This document shows, in pieces, positions 36,283-47,000 of a stretch of DNA of 64,000 bases (position 1 is the first letter of the stretch; each line of letters starts with the position of its first letter). A model generated the notes under the pieces. That model saw only the letters and a list, made by a program, of their open reading frames with translations. It did no database searches and was not told the origin of the DNA. The DNA is taken from positions 1,451,501-1,515,500 of the forward strand of contig NZ_CP094532.1 in assembly GCF_022811685.1 (NCBI RefSeq). The letters run 5' to 3'. The position numbers and the translations under genes were made by a program. Source of the DNA: Chryseobacterium suipulveris (GTDB taxonomy: Bacteria; Bacteroidota; Bacteroidia; Flavobacteriales; Weeksellaceae).

Positions 36283-39200
36283 TACTTTAGGAATTGATTT
36301 AGGTACGAACTCAATTGGAATGACTCTGAGACATGAGAATTCTTTTAAGTGGTACGGGGTTTATACTTTTAGAAAAGGCGTAGGTGATGGAAAATCTGGC
36401 GAATTTTCTTTAGCAGCTGAGAGAACTAAAAACAGATCGTCAAGAAGATTATATAACGCCAGAAGATATAGGAAATGGGCAACATTAGAAGTATTAATTA
36501 AGAATGATTTATGTCCGCTTCCTATTGAGGATTTGAAAAAATGGAAGCATTACGATAAAGGAGTCGGTAGAAAATTTCCTGTAAATAATGAAAAATTCAA
36601 TCAATGGATAAAACTGGATTTTAATTTTGATGGTGTTCCGGATCATTCAAGTCCATATCAGCTCAGAAGAGAGGTAATAACCGAAAAATTAGATTTAACA
36701 AACCAGGAAAATAGATATAAAATTGGGCGTGCACTATATCATATTTCGCAAAGAAGAGGTTTTAAGAGCAGCCGTAAAATTGGAACGAATGAAAAGACAG
36801 CTGTTTATAAAGGAAGTAAAGAAACTGGTACAATTGGAAGAAATGTATATGAAGATCTGATAGAAAAAAACGGGAGTTTAGGAGCAGCTTTTGCTAAATT
36901 AGAAGATGAAGGAATTAGAATTAGAAATAGATATACCTTGCGCTCAGACTATTATAAGGAAGTTGAAAAAATATTGACATTTCAGGAAATTTCTGATGAA
37001 AATCTGATTCAGGCAATACTCAAAGCCATCTTTTTTCAAAGACCATTACGCTCGCAAAAAGGTTTAATCGGAAAATGTACGATGGAACCGAATAAACCAC
37101 GTTGTCCAATAAGTCATCCAAATTTTGAAGAATACCGAGCATGGTCATTTGTGAACAATATAAAATATAAAGAAACTGAAGAAGATGACTTTCAACCGTT
37201 ACCGCTTCCATTAAAAGAGAATTTGATTAAAGAGAAATTATTTCTTAAAAAGAATAATGTTGATTTTTTACAGTTACGAAAGTTCATCTGTAAAGATGAG
37301 AGGAAAAACTGGATTTTAAATTATTCCAAAAGGATGGACAAGGTTTCCGCTTCAACCTGTCCTGTTTCTACACATTTACAAGCTGCATTTGGAGAAAACT
37401 GGAGAGAAATTCAGATTAAATCGAATCGGATAAGAAAGGACAATGGAAACAACGTATTTTATAATATCGAAGATATCTGGCACATTCTGTTTTCTTTTGA
37501 AGATGAAGAATATTTTGAAGAATTTCTTTTAACTAGCTTAGAATTAGAAGAAAACCAAATCTCTGTATTACTCAAACTATGGAAAAATTTTCCAGTCGGT
37601 TATGCTAATTTGAGCTTAAAAGCAATCAATAATATCCTGCTATTTTTGAAAAAAGGAATTATCTATAGTGAAGCAGTATTTCTTGCAAAGATTCCGGAAA
37701 TGATTGGTAAACAATTATTTGAAGATAATTCTGAAGAATTGATTTCCAAGTTCGAAGAAATTATTGACAGGGTTAAGTATCAAAAATCAATAATAAATAT
37801 TACCAATTCATTAATTGCAACTTATAAAGGGCAAGAAATTGACGAGCAGCACGCAAGGAAAGATTTTACCTATCGATTGAGTGAGTATGATCAAAAAGAT
37901 GTACTCAAAACTCTTGAAGAATATTATGGGAAAAAGACTTGGGGAAGTATAAATGAAACTGAAAAACAAAATGTAATAAAAGATGTAGCAGCCGAGTATC
38001 AGGAATTTTTTAATGATACAAAAAGAGACTACCGCAAACAGCCTAAATTGGTTGAGGCTTTTTACAACTTCTTAATTGATAATTTTAGTCTAAATGAAAA
38101 ACAATTAAAAAGATTGTATCATCCCTCAATGATTGATATCTATCCAAGTGAAGACGATCAAGTTCTCTTAAAATCTCCGAAAACCAGGGCGTTTAAAAAT
38201 CCAATGGCTTATAAAACACTCCATAAATTGCGTCACGTAATTAATCATTTAATAGAGAAGGGATTAATTGATAATGAAACTCGAATTGTTTTAGAAGTTG
38301 CCAGAGAATTAAATGATAAAAATAAGAGAGCGGCTATTGAGGATTATCAAAGAGAAAGAGAAAGGGAAAATTTGGAATATGCGGCGGCAATTTCTGAATT
38401 GATCAATGATCCTGATTTCTCGGGAAATGCAAATCCAAACAGCTTAACTGACCGTGAGAAGTTCAGAATGTGGTCAGAGCAAACAAATGTATGTGAAGAT
38501 GAATTAAATGAAATATTTAAAGCCGATAGTTCTGTTAAAAAATACCGTTTGTGGAAGGAACAAAATGCCATTTGTCTCTACACAGGGCGTTTTATAAGTT
38601 TAACTGATTTATTTAATGAAAATATCATTGACTTTGAACACACTATTCCGCGAAGTCTATCTTTTGATAATTCTCTGGCAAACTTAACTGTCTGCTATGC
38701 GGATTATAACAGAAATGTAAAAAAGAATCGAATACCGACGCAATTACCAAATTACTCTGAGAGTTTTGTAGGATATCAGGCGATTGAGCCAAGATTAGAA
38801 AATTGGAAGAAGAAGATTGAATCCTTAGAGAATCAAATTGAAACTCAAGTTATTAAATCAAAAACGGCACAAGATAAAGAAACAAAAGACAATGCAATCA
38901 GAAGAAGACATTATTTAAAAATGCATTTGGATTATTGGCTAAACAAATTGGACAGGTTTACACGCGAGGATGTGCCGACCGGTTTTAGAAACAGCCAACT
39001 TGTGGACACTCAACTAATTTCTAAATATGCATATCATTATTTAAAAACTGTTTTCAACCAAGTAGATGTTATAAAGGGTTCCACCACAGCAGAGTTTAGG
39101 AAAATATTTGGGATTCAGCCATCAGATGAGAAAAAAGATCGGTCAAATCACTATCATCATGCTATTGATGCGGCAGTTCTTACTTTGTTGCCATCAAGTG

Positions 39201-40423
39201 CACGAAGAAAAGATATTCTTGAAAAGAAATATGAGTATGAAGAAAAATATAAAAATAAGTCTTATCACGAAAAACCCTTTGAAAACTTTGATTATTGGAT
39301 GATTGAAAAAATTAAGAGAGAGATTTTAATCAATAATATGAATGATCAGGATAAAGTGCTTGCACCAGTAATTAAGCGAGTTCGTACTAGAGGGAAAATA
39401 GAATATTTGAGAGATAAAGATGGTCAGTTAATAAAAGACGGTGACGACAAAAGAATTCCCAAAATAAAGACAGGTGATGCAGTTCGTGGTCAGTTACATT
39501 TAGACACATTTTATGGTAAAATAAAGATCGCTGCTAAAGATGAAAACGGAAGTTTATTGAGAGATGAAAATAGGGAAGTTTTATATAATCAAGTAGATGG
39601 AAATGATGAAATCTGGATGGTAATTCGTAAACCAATTGAGTCAGTCAACTTTGATTCTGATGTTATTGTAGACCAAATGCTTTCAGAGCATTTGAAAAAG
39701 CAATTGAATTCTGGAGTAAAGACTAATGAATTAGTTGACTTCAATAATAAGGTGGTTCGCAGACTTAGATGTAGAACAAAAAAGGCCAGAGGTTTTTTAA
39801 ATCCTGATAATGTAACTATTGTTAAGGAGCAAACCTATAAATCAAAAAAGGACTACAAGAATTACTACTATGCGGATTCCGGAGACAATTATATGTTTGG
39901 TTTATATGAAAATGAATATGGAAGAAAAATTATTCCAGTGAATGTTTTTGAAGCCACACAGTTTTCGAATAATCAGAATGAAGAAACGAAAGCGGATATT
40001 TTTAAGATCAAAGAACCTGTTTTAATCGGAAAAGGAAATCACCAAAAGCCCGCGGACCTAAAGCATATTTTTATGCCAGGACAAAAAGTAATTTTCTTTG
40101 TAGAATCAAAAGAGGAGTTAAAAGAACTATATATAGATGACAAAGAAGAATTTTCAAAAAGATTGTATTATGTTAAGACTTTGGCAGATGCTAATACCCA
40201 AAGAATATTGTTTCAGCATCATATGGAGGCAAGAAACAACGAACAATTAGCAGAGGATTTTCCTAAGAAAGAATTTGGAACAAAAGGGAAAGATGGTTTT
40301 TCAAGATTTTCAGCAGATTTTCTTGCACCACGACTGCTTTTAACACCGAGTAATTTTAATTTCTTAGTTGAAGAAATTGATTTTGAAATGGATGTGACTG
40401 GTCAAGTAAACTGGAGATTTTAG
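36275..40423 (+). CDS. cas9: Cas9 endonuclease, type II-C
   Basis: A 1382-aa RNA-guided DNA nuclease. RuvC-I reads IDLGTNSIG (Asp8), the arginine-rich bridge helix is SSRRLYNARRYRKWA (about residues 44-60), RuvC-II has VLEVAREL (Glu674), the HNH domain has DFEHTIPRSLSFDNSLANLT (His789) with NRNVKKN downstream, and RuvC-III has HYHHAIDAAV (His961-His962, Asp965). All catalytic residues are present. The size and the absence of csn2/cas4 place it in II-C, Bacteroidota branch. An upstream open frame runs through the tracrRNA anti-repeat and is not used; the ATG at 36275 gives MDNTLGIDLG. It is followed by cas1 after 4 bases. Confidence 0.97.
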   Translation: MDNTLGIDLGTNSIGMTLRHENSFKWYGVYTFRKGVGDGKSGEFSLAAERTKNRSSRRLYNARRYRKWATLEVLIKNDLCPLPIEDLKKWKHYDKGVGRKFPVNNEKFNQWIKLDFNFDGVPDHSSPYQLRREVITEKLDLTNQENRYKIGRALYHISQRRGFKSSRKIGTNEKTAVYKGSKETGTIGRNVYEDLIEKNGSLGAAFAKLEDEGIRIRNRYTLRSDYYKEVEKILTFQEISDENLIQAILKAIFFQRPLRSQKGLIGKCTMEPNKPRCPISHPNFEEYRAWSFVNNIKYKETEEDDFQPLPLPLKENLIKEKLFLKKNNVDFLQLRKFICKDERKNWILNYSKRMDKVSASTCPVSTHLQAAFGENWREIQIKSNRIRKDNGNNVFYNIEDIWHILFSFEDEEYFEEFLLTSLELEENQISVLLKLWKNFPVGYANLSLKAINNILLFLKKGIIYSEAVFLAKIPEMIGKQLFEDNSEELISKFEEIIDRVKYQKSIINITNSLIATYKGQEIDEQHARKDFTYRLSEYDQKDVLKTLEEYYGKKTWGSINETEKQNVIKDVAAEYQEFFNDTKRDYRKQPKLVEAFYNFLIDNFSLNEKQLKRLYHPSMIDIYPSEDDQVLLKSPKTRAFKNPMAYKTLHKLRHVINHLIEKGLIDNETRIVLEVARELNDKNKRAAIEDYQRERERENLEYAAAISELINDPDFSGNANPNSLTDREKFRMWSEQTNVCEDELNEIFKADSSVKKYRLWKEQNAICLYTGRFISLTDLFNENIIDFEHTIPRSLSFDNSLANLTVCYADYNRNVKKNRIPTQLPNYSESFVGYQAIEPRLENWKKKIESLENQIETQVIKSKTAQDKETKDNAIRRRHYLKMHLDYWLNKLDRFTREDVPTGFRNSQLVDTQLISKYAYHYLKTVFNQVDVIKGSTTAEFRKIFGIQPSDEKKDRSNHYHHAIDAAVLTLLPSSARRKDILEKKYEYEEKYKNKSYHEKPFENFDYWMIEKIKREILINNMNDQDKVLAPVIKRVRTRGKIEYLRDKDGQLIKDGDDKRIPKIKTGDAVRGQLHLDTFYGKIKIAAKDENGSLLRDENREVLYNQVDGNDEIWMVIRKPIESVNFDSDVIVDQMLSEHLKKQLNSGVKTNELVDFNNKVVRRLRCRTKKARGFLNPDNVTIVKEQTYKSKKDYKNYYYADSGDNYMFGLYENEYGRKIIPVNVFEATQFSNNQNEETKADIFKIKEPVLIGKGNHQKPADLKHIFMPGQKVIFFVESKEELKELYIDDKEEFSKRLYYVKTLADANTQRILFQHHMEARNNEQLAEDFPKKEFGTKGKDGFSRFSADFLAPRLLLTPSNFNFLVEEIDFEMDVTGQVNWRF

Positions 40424-40427
40424 AACG

Positions 40428-42939
<2,512 letters not shown>

Positions 42940-42965
42940 TAAATTTTTGAATCCTGAAAAACCTC

Positions 42966-42995
42966 AAAAAACCTCCTCTGTCAGGAGGTTTTTTA
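42966..42995. terminator. Bidirectional terminator between cas2 and the CRISPR array
   Basis: AACCTCCT (42970-42977) pairs with AGGAGGTT (42983-42990) around CTGTC, with A-run left and T-run right. It can end the cas operon on the plus strand and array transcripts on the minus strand. Confidence 0.85.
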
Positions 42996-43002
42996 GATTG
43001 AG

Positions 43003-43511
43003 GTTGTGTCGTGTCACGAAGATAATAAATTCTGAAAGCAATTCACAACTGACTATTCTGCTGTTTCCATTGTTGTTTTGTTGTGTCGTGTCACGAAGAT
43101 AATAAATTCTGAAAGCAATTCACAACTCCTTTTCCACGAGTCTCAATTACGGCTTCGTTGTGTCGTGTCACGAAGATAATAAATTCTGAAAGCAATTCAC
43201 AACTTAAAGATATAACCAGAGTGAGCAGATGTAGTTGTGTCGTGTCACGAAGATAATAAATTCTGAAAGCAATTCACAACACTTAACCGGAACTGAATCA
43301 ATTTTTTCTAGTTGTGTCGTGTCACGAAGATAATAAATTCTGAAAGCAATTCACAACAATATTGAGCTGGTGACGGAGACGGTGATAGTTGTGTCGTGTC
43401 ACGAAGATAATAAATTCTGAAAGCAATTCACAACCCTGTGAAATCGTCGTAATCGGAAAGCGTTGTTGTGTCGTGTCACGAAGATAATGAATTCCCCATC
43501 AACACCCTCTA
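43003..43511 (-). CRISPR. Type II-C CRISPR array, 7 repeats, 6 spacers
   Basis: Seven 47-bp repeats start at 43003, 43080, 43157, 43234, 43311, 43388 and 43465, separated by six spacers of exactly 30 bp. Repeats 1-6 are identical; on the plus strand they start GTTGTGTCGTGTCACGAAGA and end GCAATTCACAAC. Repeat 7 keeps its first 30 bases (one mismatch) and then diverges. The tracrRNA pairs with GTTGTGAATTGCTTTC, the 5' end of the repeat read on the minus strand, so crRNAs are transcribed on the minus strand toward the cas genes. The core of the repeat also holds a promoter-like TATCTTCG box. Spacer sources are not identified. Confidence 0.97.
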
Positions 43512-43651
43512 TTATAAAAAATTACAATTAACCACACAACAAAAAAGAGAATTCCCCACGCGAATGACAAAATTGGCACAAGGACGGGAAAGACAGCAGA
43601 TAGCAGTGCCGAAACTAAAAAATGTACAAGAAAATAACGCTTTTTCAACAT
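43499..43651 (-). CDS. Possible 50-aa small membrane protein beside the array
   Basis: A minus-strand frame starts MLKKRYFLVHFLVSALLSAV and ends FYNRGC. After a basic N-terminus it has two strongly hydrophobic segments (about residues 7-30 and 32-46). Its 3' end coincides with the diverged half of CRISPR repeat 7. It begins 54 bp after the nitrilase stop on the same strand, so it could be cotranscribed. Function unknown; low-complexity hydrophobicity could also be chance. Confidence 0.4.
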   Translation of the reverse strand: MLKKRYFLVHFLVSALLSAVFPVLVPILSFAWGILFFVVWLIVIFYNRGC

Positions 43652-43704
43652 GGCTTATATCCGTTTTTACTGTGCTGTAATTGAGGTAGTTCAGAACGGA
43701 AAAT

Positions 43705-44586
43705 TCACTCCGTCTCTCCATAAGAAACCACATCATACAAGTCGGTTCGGCGGTCGCTGAGTGTGCGTACTGCGCCGTAGTGGTGCAGCTCTTTGAGCAG
43801 GTTCAGGTCCACATCTACAATGAGGGTGGTTTCGGTATTGGGTGTCGCCTCACCTTTGATGGCATTGGAGGGAAATGCAAAATCTGACGGGGTGAAAACC
43901 GCCGCCTGTGCGTACTGGATGTCCATATTGTTTACGCCGGGAAGGTTGCCGACGCAGCCGGTGATCGCGACATAGCACTCGTTTTCTATTGCGCGTGCGG
44001 CTGCACAGTGACGCACCCGGTTATAGGCGTTCTGCGTGTCGGTAAGGAAGGGAACGAACAGAATCTTCATTCCCTGTTGAGCGAGAATTCTAGCAGGTTC
44101 CGGGAACTCTACATCATAGCAGATGAGGAGTCCTATTTTTCCGCAGTCGGTATCGATCACTTTGATCAGGTCGCCGCCTTTCATCCCGTAGTATTTCTTT
44201 TCGTTGGGTGTGATGTGCACTTTGCGGTGTTCGTCGATCTTTCCGTTGCGGTGCAGCAGGTAGCTTACATTGAAAAGTTCGTCGTTTTCAGCAATCGGCA
44301 TGCTTCCCGCAATGATATTGATGTTGTAACTGATGGCAAATTCGGATAGCTTGCTGCGGATTTCTGCAGTGAGTTCTGCCAGTTTAAACATGCTTTCCCG
44401 TTCCGTAAGATGGTTGAACGGCGCAAGGAGGGGAGTGTTGAAAAATTCGGGGAACATTACGAAATCCGACTTATAGTCCGCCATAGAGTTCACAAAGAAT
44501 TCCACCTGCTCGAAAAAGGCGTCGAGATTTTTGAAATGCCTCATCTGCCACTGGATCAATCCAAGGCGGATTACCGAATCCTGCAT
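43705..44586 (-). CDS. Carbon-nitrogen hydrolase half of a split GNAT/nitrilase gene
   Basis: The nitrilase-superfamily amidase domain begins DSVIRLGLIQWQMRHFKNLD. The catalytic triad is Glu in FVMFPEFFN, Lys in KVHITPNEKKYYGMKGG and Cys in IGLLICYDVEFPEPARI. In many Bacteroidota it is the C-terminal domain of a single GNAT-nitrilase protein. Here the frame is open and in phase upstream through KEIYDPVLSFQLANSFLPVK to a lone TAA at 44743. The listed start (MQDSV) is the nearest internal ATG; whether it is used is unknown. Confidence 0.75.
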   Translation of the reverse strand: MQDSVIRLGLIQWQMRHFKNLDAFFEQVEFFVNSMADYKSDFVMFPEFFNTPLLAPFNHLTERESMFKLAELTAEIRSKLSEFAISYNINIIAGSMPIAENDELFNVSYLLHRNGKIDEHRKVHITPNEKKYYGMKGGDLIKVIDTDCGKIGLLICYDVEFPEPARILAQQGMKILFVPFLTDTQNAYNRVRHCAAARAIENECYVAITGCVGNLPGVNNMDIQYAQAAVFTPSDFAFPSNAIKGEATPNTETTLIVDVDLNLLKELHHYGAVRTLSDRRTDLYDVVSYGETE

Positions 44587-44742
44587 GGTGTTGGGTTTCT
44601 TGCTGTAGTAGATATTGTTCCACTGCAGCAATACCGCATTTTCCTCGGAATGGGAATCTTCAGGAAGATAATTTTTAAGGACTTTTACCGGAAGAAAACT
44701 GTTTGCCAGCTGGAAACTTAGTACAGGATCGTAAATTTCCTT

Positions 44743-45219
44743 TTATCTTACCTGTCGGATATAATCTCTTGTTGAAAGCTCGGAGCTGTATTTATGGTAG
44801 TTGGGAATTCTCCCACCCACGATGATTGATTTCAGGTTCAGTTTCTCGCAGAGTTCCTTTCTTGCATCATAAAGCCGCCTCGCCAAGCGGAGTTCCCGGT
44901 ATTCTGGATCTACAAAGATTTCGATTCCATACAGCACATTTCCGGTGTCGGAATGGGTGTCGAACGTGTAGTTCCCCGTAATTTCACGGTAGGTGTGATC
45001 ATCGCCAAACAACTCGTATTGCACAATGAGGGAAAGACAAACCGCGGCTATTTTTCCGTCAGCAGTGATACAGATTTGCCAGTCAGGAAAAATCTTGAGG
45101 AGTTTCTGGATGCTCTTTTTTGACCAGATGTTTTCAGACATCGCAGGATACGCCTTTTTCATGGTTTCCTTCAGTCCTTCGTAGTCTTCAATCGTAAGTG
45201 GTCTTGTCTCGATTTGCAT
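44743..45219 (-). CDS. GNAT acetyltransferase half of the split gene
   Basis: A 158-aa GNAT domain: YEGLKETMKKAYPAM at the start, then KIAAVCLSLIVQYELFGDDH, and the acetyl-CoA loop region EIFVDPEYRELRLARRLYDA. It ends RDYIRQVR at TAA 44743-44745. Translation beyond this stop continues in the same frame without gap as KEIYDPVLSFQ and into the nitrilase domain, giving a 504-codon bifunctional protein interrupted once. It lies 22 bp after the anmK stop, so both are probably one operon. Confidence 0.8.
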   Translation of the reverse strand: MQIETRPLTIEDYEGLKETMKKAYPAMSENIWSKKSIQKLLKIFPDWQICITADGKIAAVCLSLIVQYELFGDDHTYREITGNYTFDTHSDTGNVLYGIEIFVDPEYRELRLARRLYDARKELCEKLNLKSIIVGGRIPNYHKYSSELSTRDYIRQVR

Positions 45220-45241
45220 AGCTTGTTGTTTGGTGATATTT

Positions 45242-46291
45242 TTAAATAAGGATTCCGGAGCAATGGTCTTCTGGACTTCCGGTTGCGGAAGCTAAAACAT
45301 TGTTGTCATTTTGCAGTCTTAAAACGCCTATGAGTGCAAAGATCAACGCTTCCTTATAATTAATGGTGAGCTCATCGGGAATGATAATCTCGGTTTTGGT
45401 TTTGGTTCTGATTTTCTCGATGAGGTAGGAATTATAAGTTCCGCCTCCGGTAAAAAGTACTTTGCCGAACCGGTTTTGGTTAAATGTTTCTGCAATCTGA
45501 ACGGCGGCGTGTTCGGTGAAGGTGGCCAAAATATTTTCGGGCTTTTCGTGACTTAAAAGGGGAGTGATATTTTCGTTTACCCATTCAGCTCCCAGTGATT
45601 TTGGAGGTTCCTGGCGATAATAATCCAGCTGGTTCAAATTACTTAAGACTCCCTCATTAATTTTTCCTTTTCTCGCAAAATCGCCGTTGTCGTCGTAATC
45701 TTTGCCAAGGATTTTGCTGTAATGGTTGAGCACGATGTTCACAGGACAAATATCGAAAGCAATTCTTCTGTCATTTTTTTTGAAGGAAATATTGGAGAAA
45801 CCACCGATGTTCAGACAGGCGTCGAAATAAGAAAAAAGAAGTTCGTCGCCAATAGGCACCAGTGGAGCGCCGTTTCCACCCATCAGTACATCCTGACTTC
45901 GGAAGTCATAGCAAACAGGAATTTGGTTGATGATTTTGATGGCTCTTCCGTCGCCGATCTGCAAGGTAAATTTGTTTTTTGGCTGGTGAAAAACCGTATG
46001 TCCGTGTGAAGCGATCACATCGATTTTGGTTAAGCCGTATTTTCTGATGTATTCATTCGTCTTTTCCCCTAAATAAAATCCGTATTCCGAATGGAGGGCG
46101 AGAAGTTCTTCAGCACCGAAATGGATCGAGTCTCGGAGTTTCTGCTCCCAAATCTGAGAGTAGGGTACCGTTTCGGCATTCAGGATTTGAAAACTCCATT
46201 TTCCATTGTCACTTTTTTCAAATGAAGTGTAACAAATATCGAGTCCATCGACACTCGTCCCCGACATTAAGCCGATCGCATGAAAAGTCAT
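45242..46291 (-). CDS. anmK: Anhydro-N-acetylmuramic acid kinase
   Basis: AnmK phosphorylates and hydrolyses 1,6-anhydro-MurNAc released by cell-wall turnover to MurNAc-6-phosphate. The N-terminal phosphate loop GLMSGTSVDGLDICY is at residues 7-21. The ASHGHTVFHQP segment (near residue 94) and IGGFSNISF, DICPVNIVLN follow, and FTGGGTYNSYL lies near residue 278. The length (349 aa) is normal. murQ is not in the window. It is upstream of the GNAT/nitrilase gene. Confidence 0.95.
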   Translation of the reverse strand: MTFHAIGLMSGTSVDGLDICYTSFEKSDNGKWSFQILNAETVPYSQIWEQKLRDSIHFGAEELLALHSEYGFYLGEKTNEYIRKYGLTKIDVIASHGHTVFHQPKNKFTLQIGDGRAIKIINQIPVCYDFRSQDVLMGGNGAPLVPIGDELLFSYFDACLNIGGFSNISFKKNDRRIAFDICPVNIVLNHYSKILGKDYDDNGDFARKGKINEGVLSNLNQLDYYRQEPPKSLGAEWVNENITPLLSHEKPENILATFTEHAAVQIAETFNQNRFGKVLFTGGGTYNSYLIEKIRTKTKTEIIIPDELTINYKEALIFALIGVLRLQNDNNVLASATGSPEDHCSGILI

Positions 46292-46406
46292 AGGATTAAA
46301 TTTCCTATAAATCTACGAAATTTAAAAAAATGAATTTGCGATGCAGTGAATTTCTTGCGAGTGAATTCAAATTCTTAATTAAAAATTCACCATTGACAGC
46401 GAAGCG

Positions 46407-46997
46407 TTATCGCCCTTTCTCAGGAATTTTTTTGGCGTTGATGTTTCCAGAATTGTTGTAGAAAGTGTATTCCGAGAAGTCGTCTTTTGCTTTCATTCCA
46501 TTGGCGCCGACCAACGTGGAGCCATCCTTGTCGGTCACATAAACGGTGTCGGAAGTATAGATCAGCCGTTTTCCCTGGTCCCAGTTCACCGACTGCATTG
46601 CGAACATTTGGTTCTCGTTGGTAATGATTTTCACATTTCCCTTTGCCTCATAAAACTTCTTTTTCTCGTTGAATTTGGCATATTTCGCACTGATCTTTCC
46701 GGGAACATTGGGCTTGGTTTTGTCGTAGAAGAGGATGTTGATTCCCCTTCTCGCCACGATATACGGCGAGTCAATATATTCGAATTTCTCGATTAGCGGT
46801 GCGGTTGCGCGCAGTTTTACCATTCCCGAATCACGCTGCACAATATTGGCATTGTTAATGATCTGCGACGGGAAGTTAGTGTTCTTGTTTTTATTGATTG
46901 CAGTAAGGTCTTCATCACAGGAATTCAAAACAAAAAATATAGCACAACCAAAAATGGCGGCTATACTTTTACTGAATATTTTGGGGATGAAATCCAT
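46407..46997 (-). CDS. lptC: LptC-like LPS export lipoprotein
   Basis: A 196-aa protein with signal peptide and lipobox VLNSC (Cys near residue 27), followed by an LptC/OstA-like beta domain: PYIVARRGINILFYD, GKISAKYAKFNEKKKFYEAK and MFAMQSVNWDQGKRLIYTSD. LptC bridges the inner-membrane LPS transporter LptBFG to periplasmic LptA. Its start is 3 bp after the stop of the outer-membrane gene, so they are cotranscribed. Confidence 0.85.
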   Translation of the reverse strand: MDFIPKIFSKSIAAIFGCAIFFVLNSCDEDLTAINKNKNTNFPSQIINNANIVQRDSGMVKLRATAPLIEKFEYIDSPYIVARRGINILFYDKTKPNVPGKISAKYAKFNEKKKFYEAKGNVKIITNENQMFAMQSVNWDQGKRLIYTSDTVYVTDKDGSTLVGANGMKAKDDFSEYTFYNNSGNINAKKIPEKGR

Positions 46998-47000
46998 TTC

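Noticed and set aside
43468..43680. Plus-strand 70-codon frame starting in CRISPR repeat 7
   Set aside because: It begins inside repeat sequence, has no ribosome-binding context and no protein-like composition.
44600..44742. A frameshift between the GNAT and nitrilase frames
   Set aside because: Both frames are in the same phase; only one TAA codon separates them, so it is a nonsense change.
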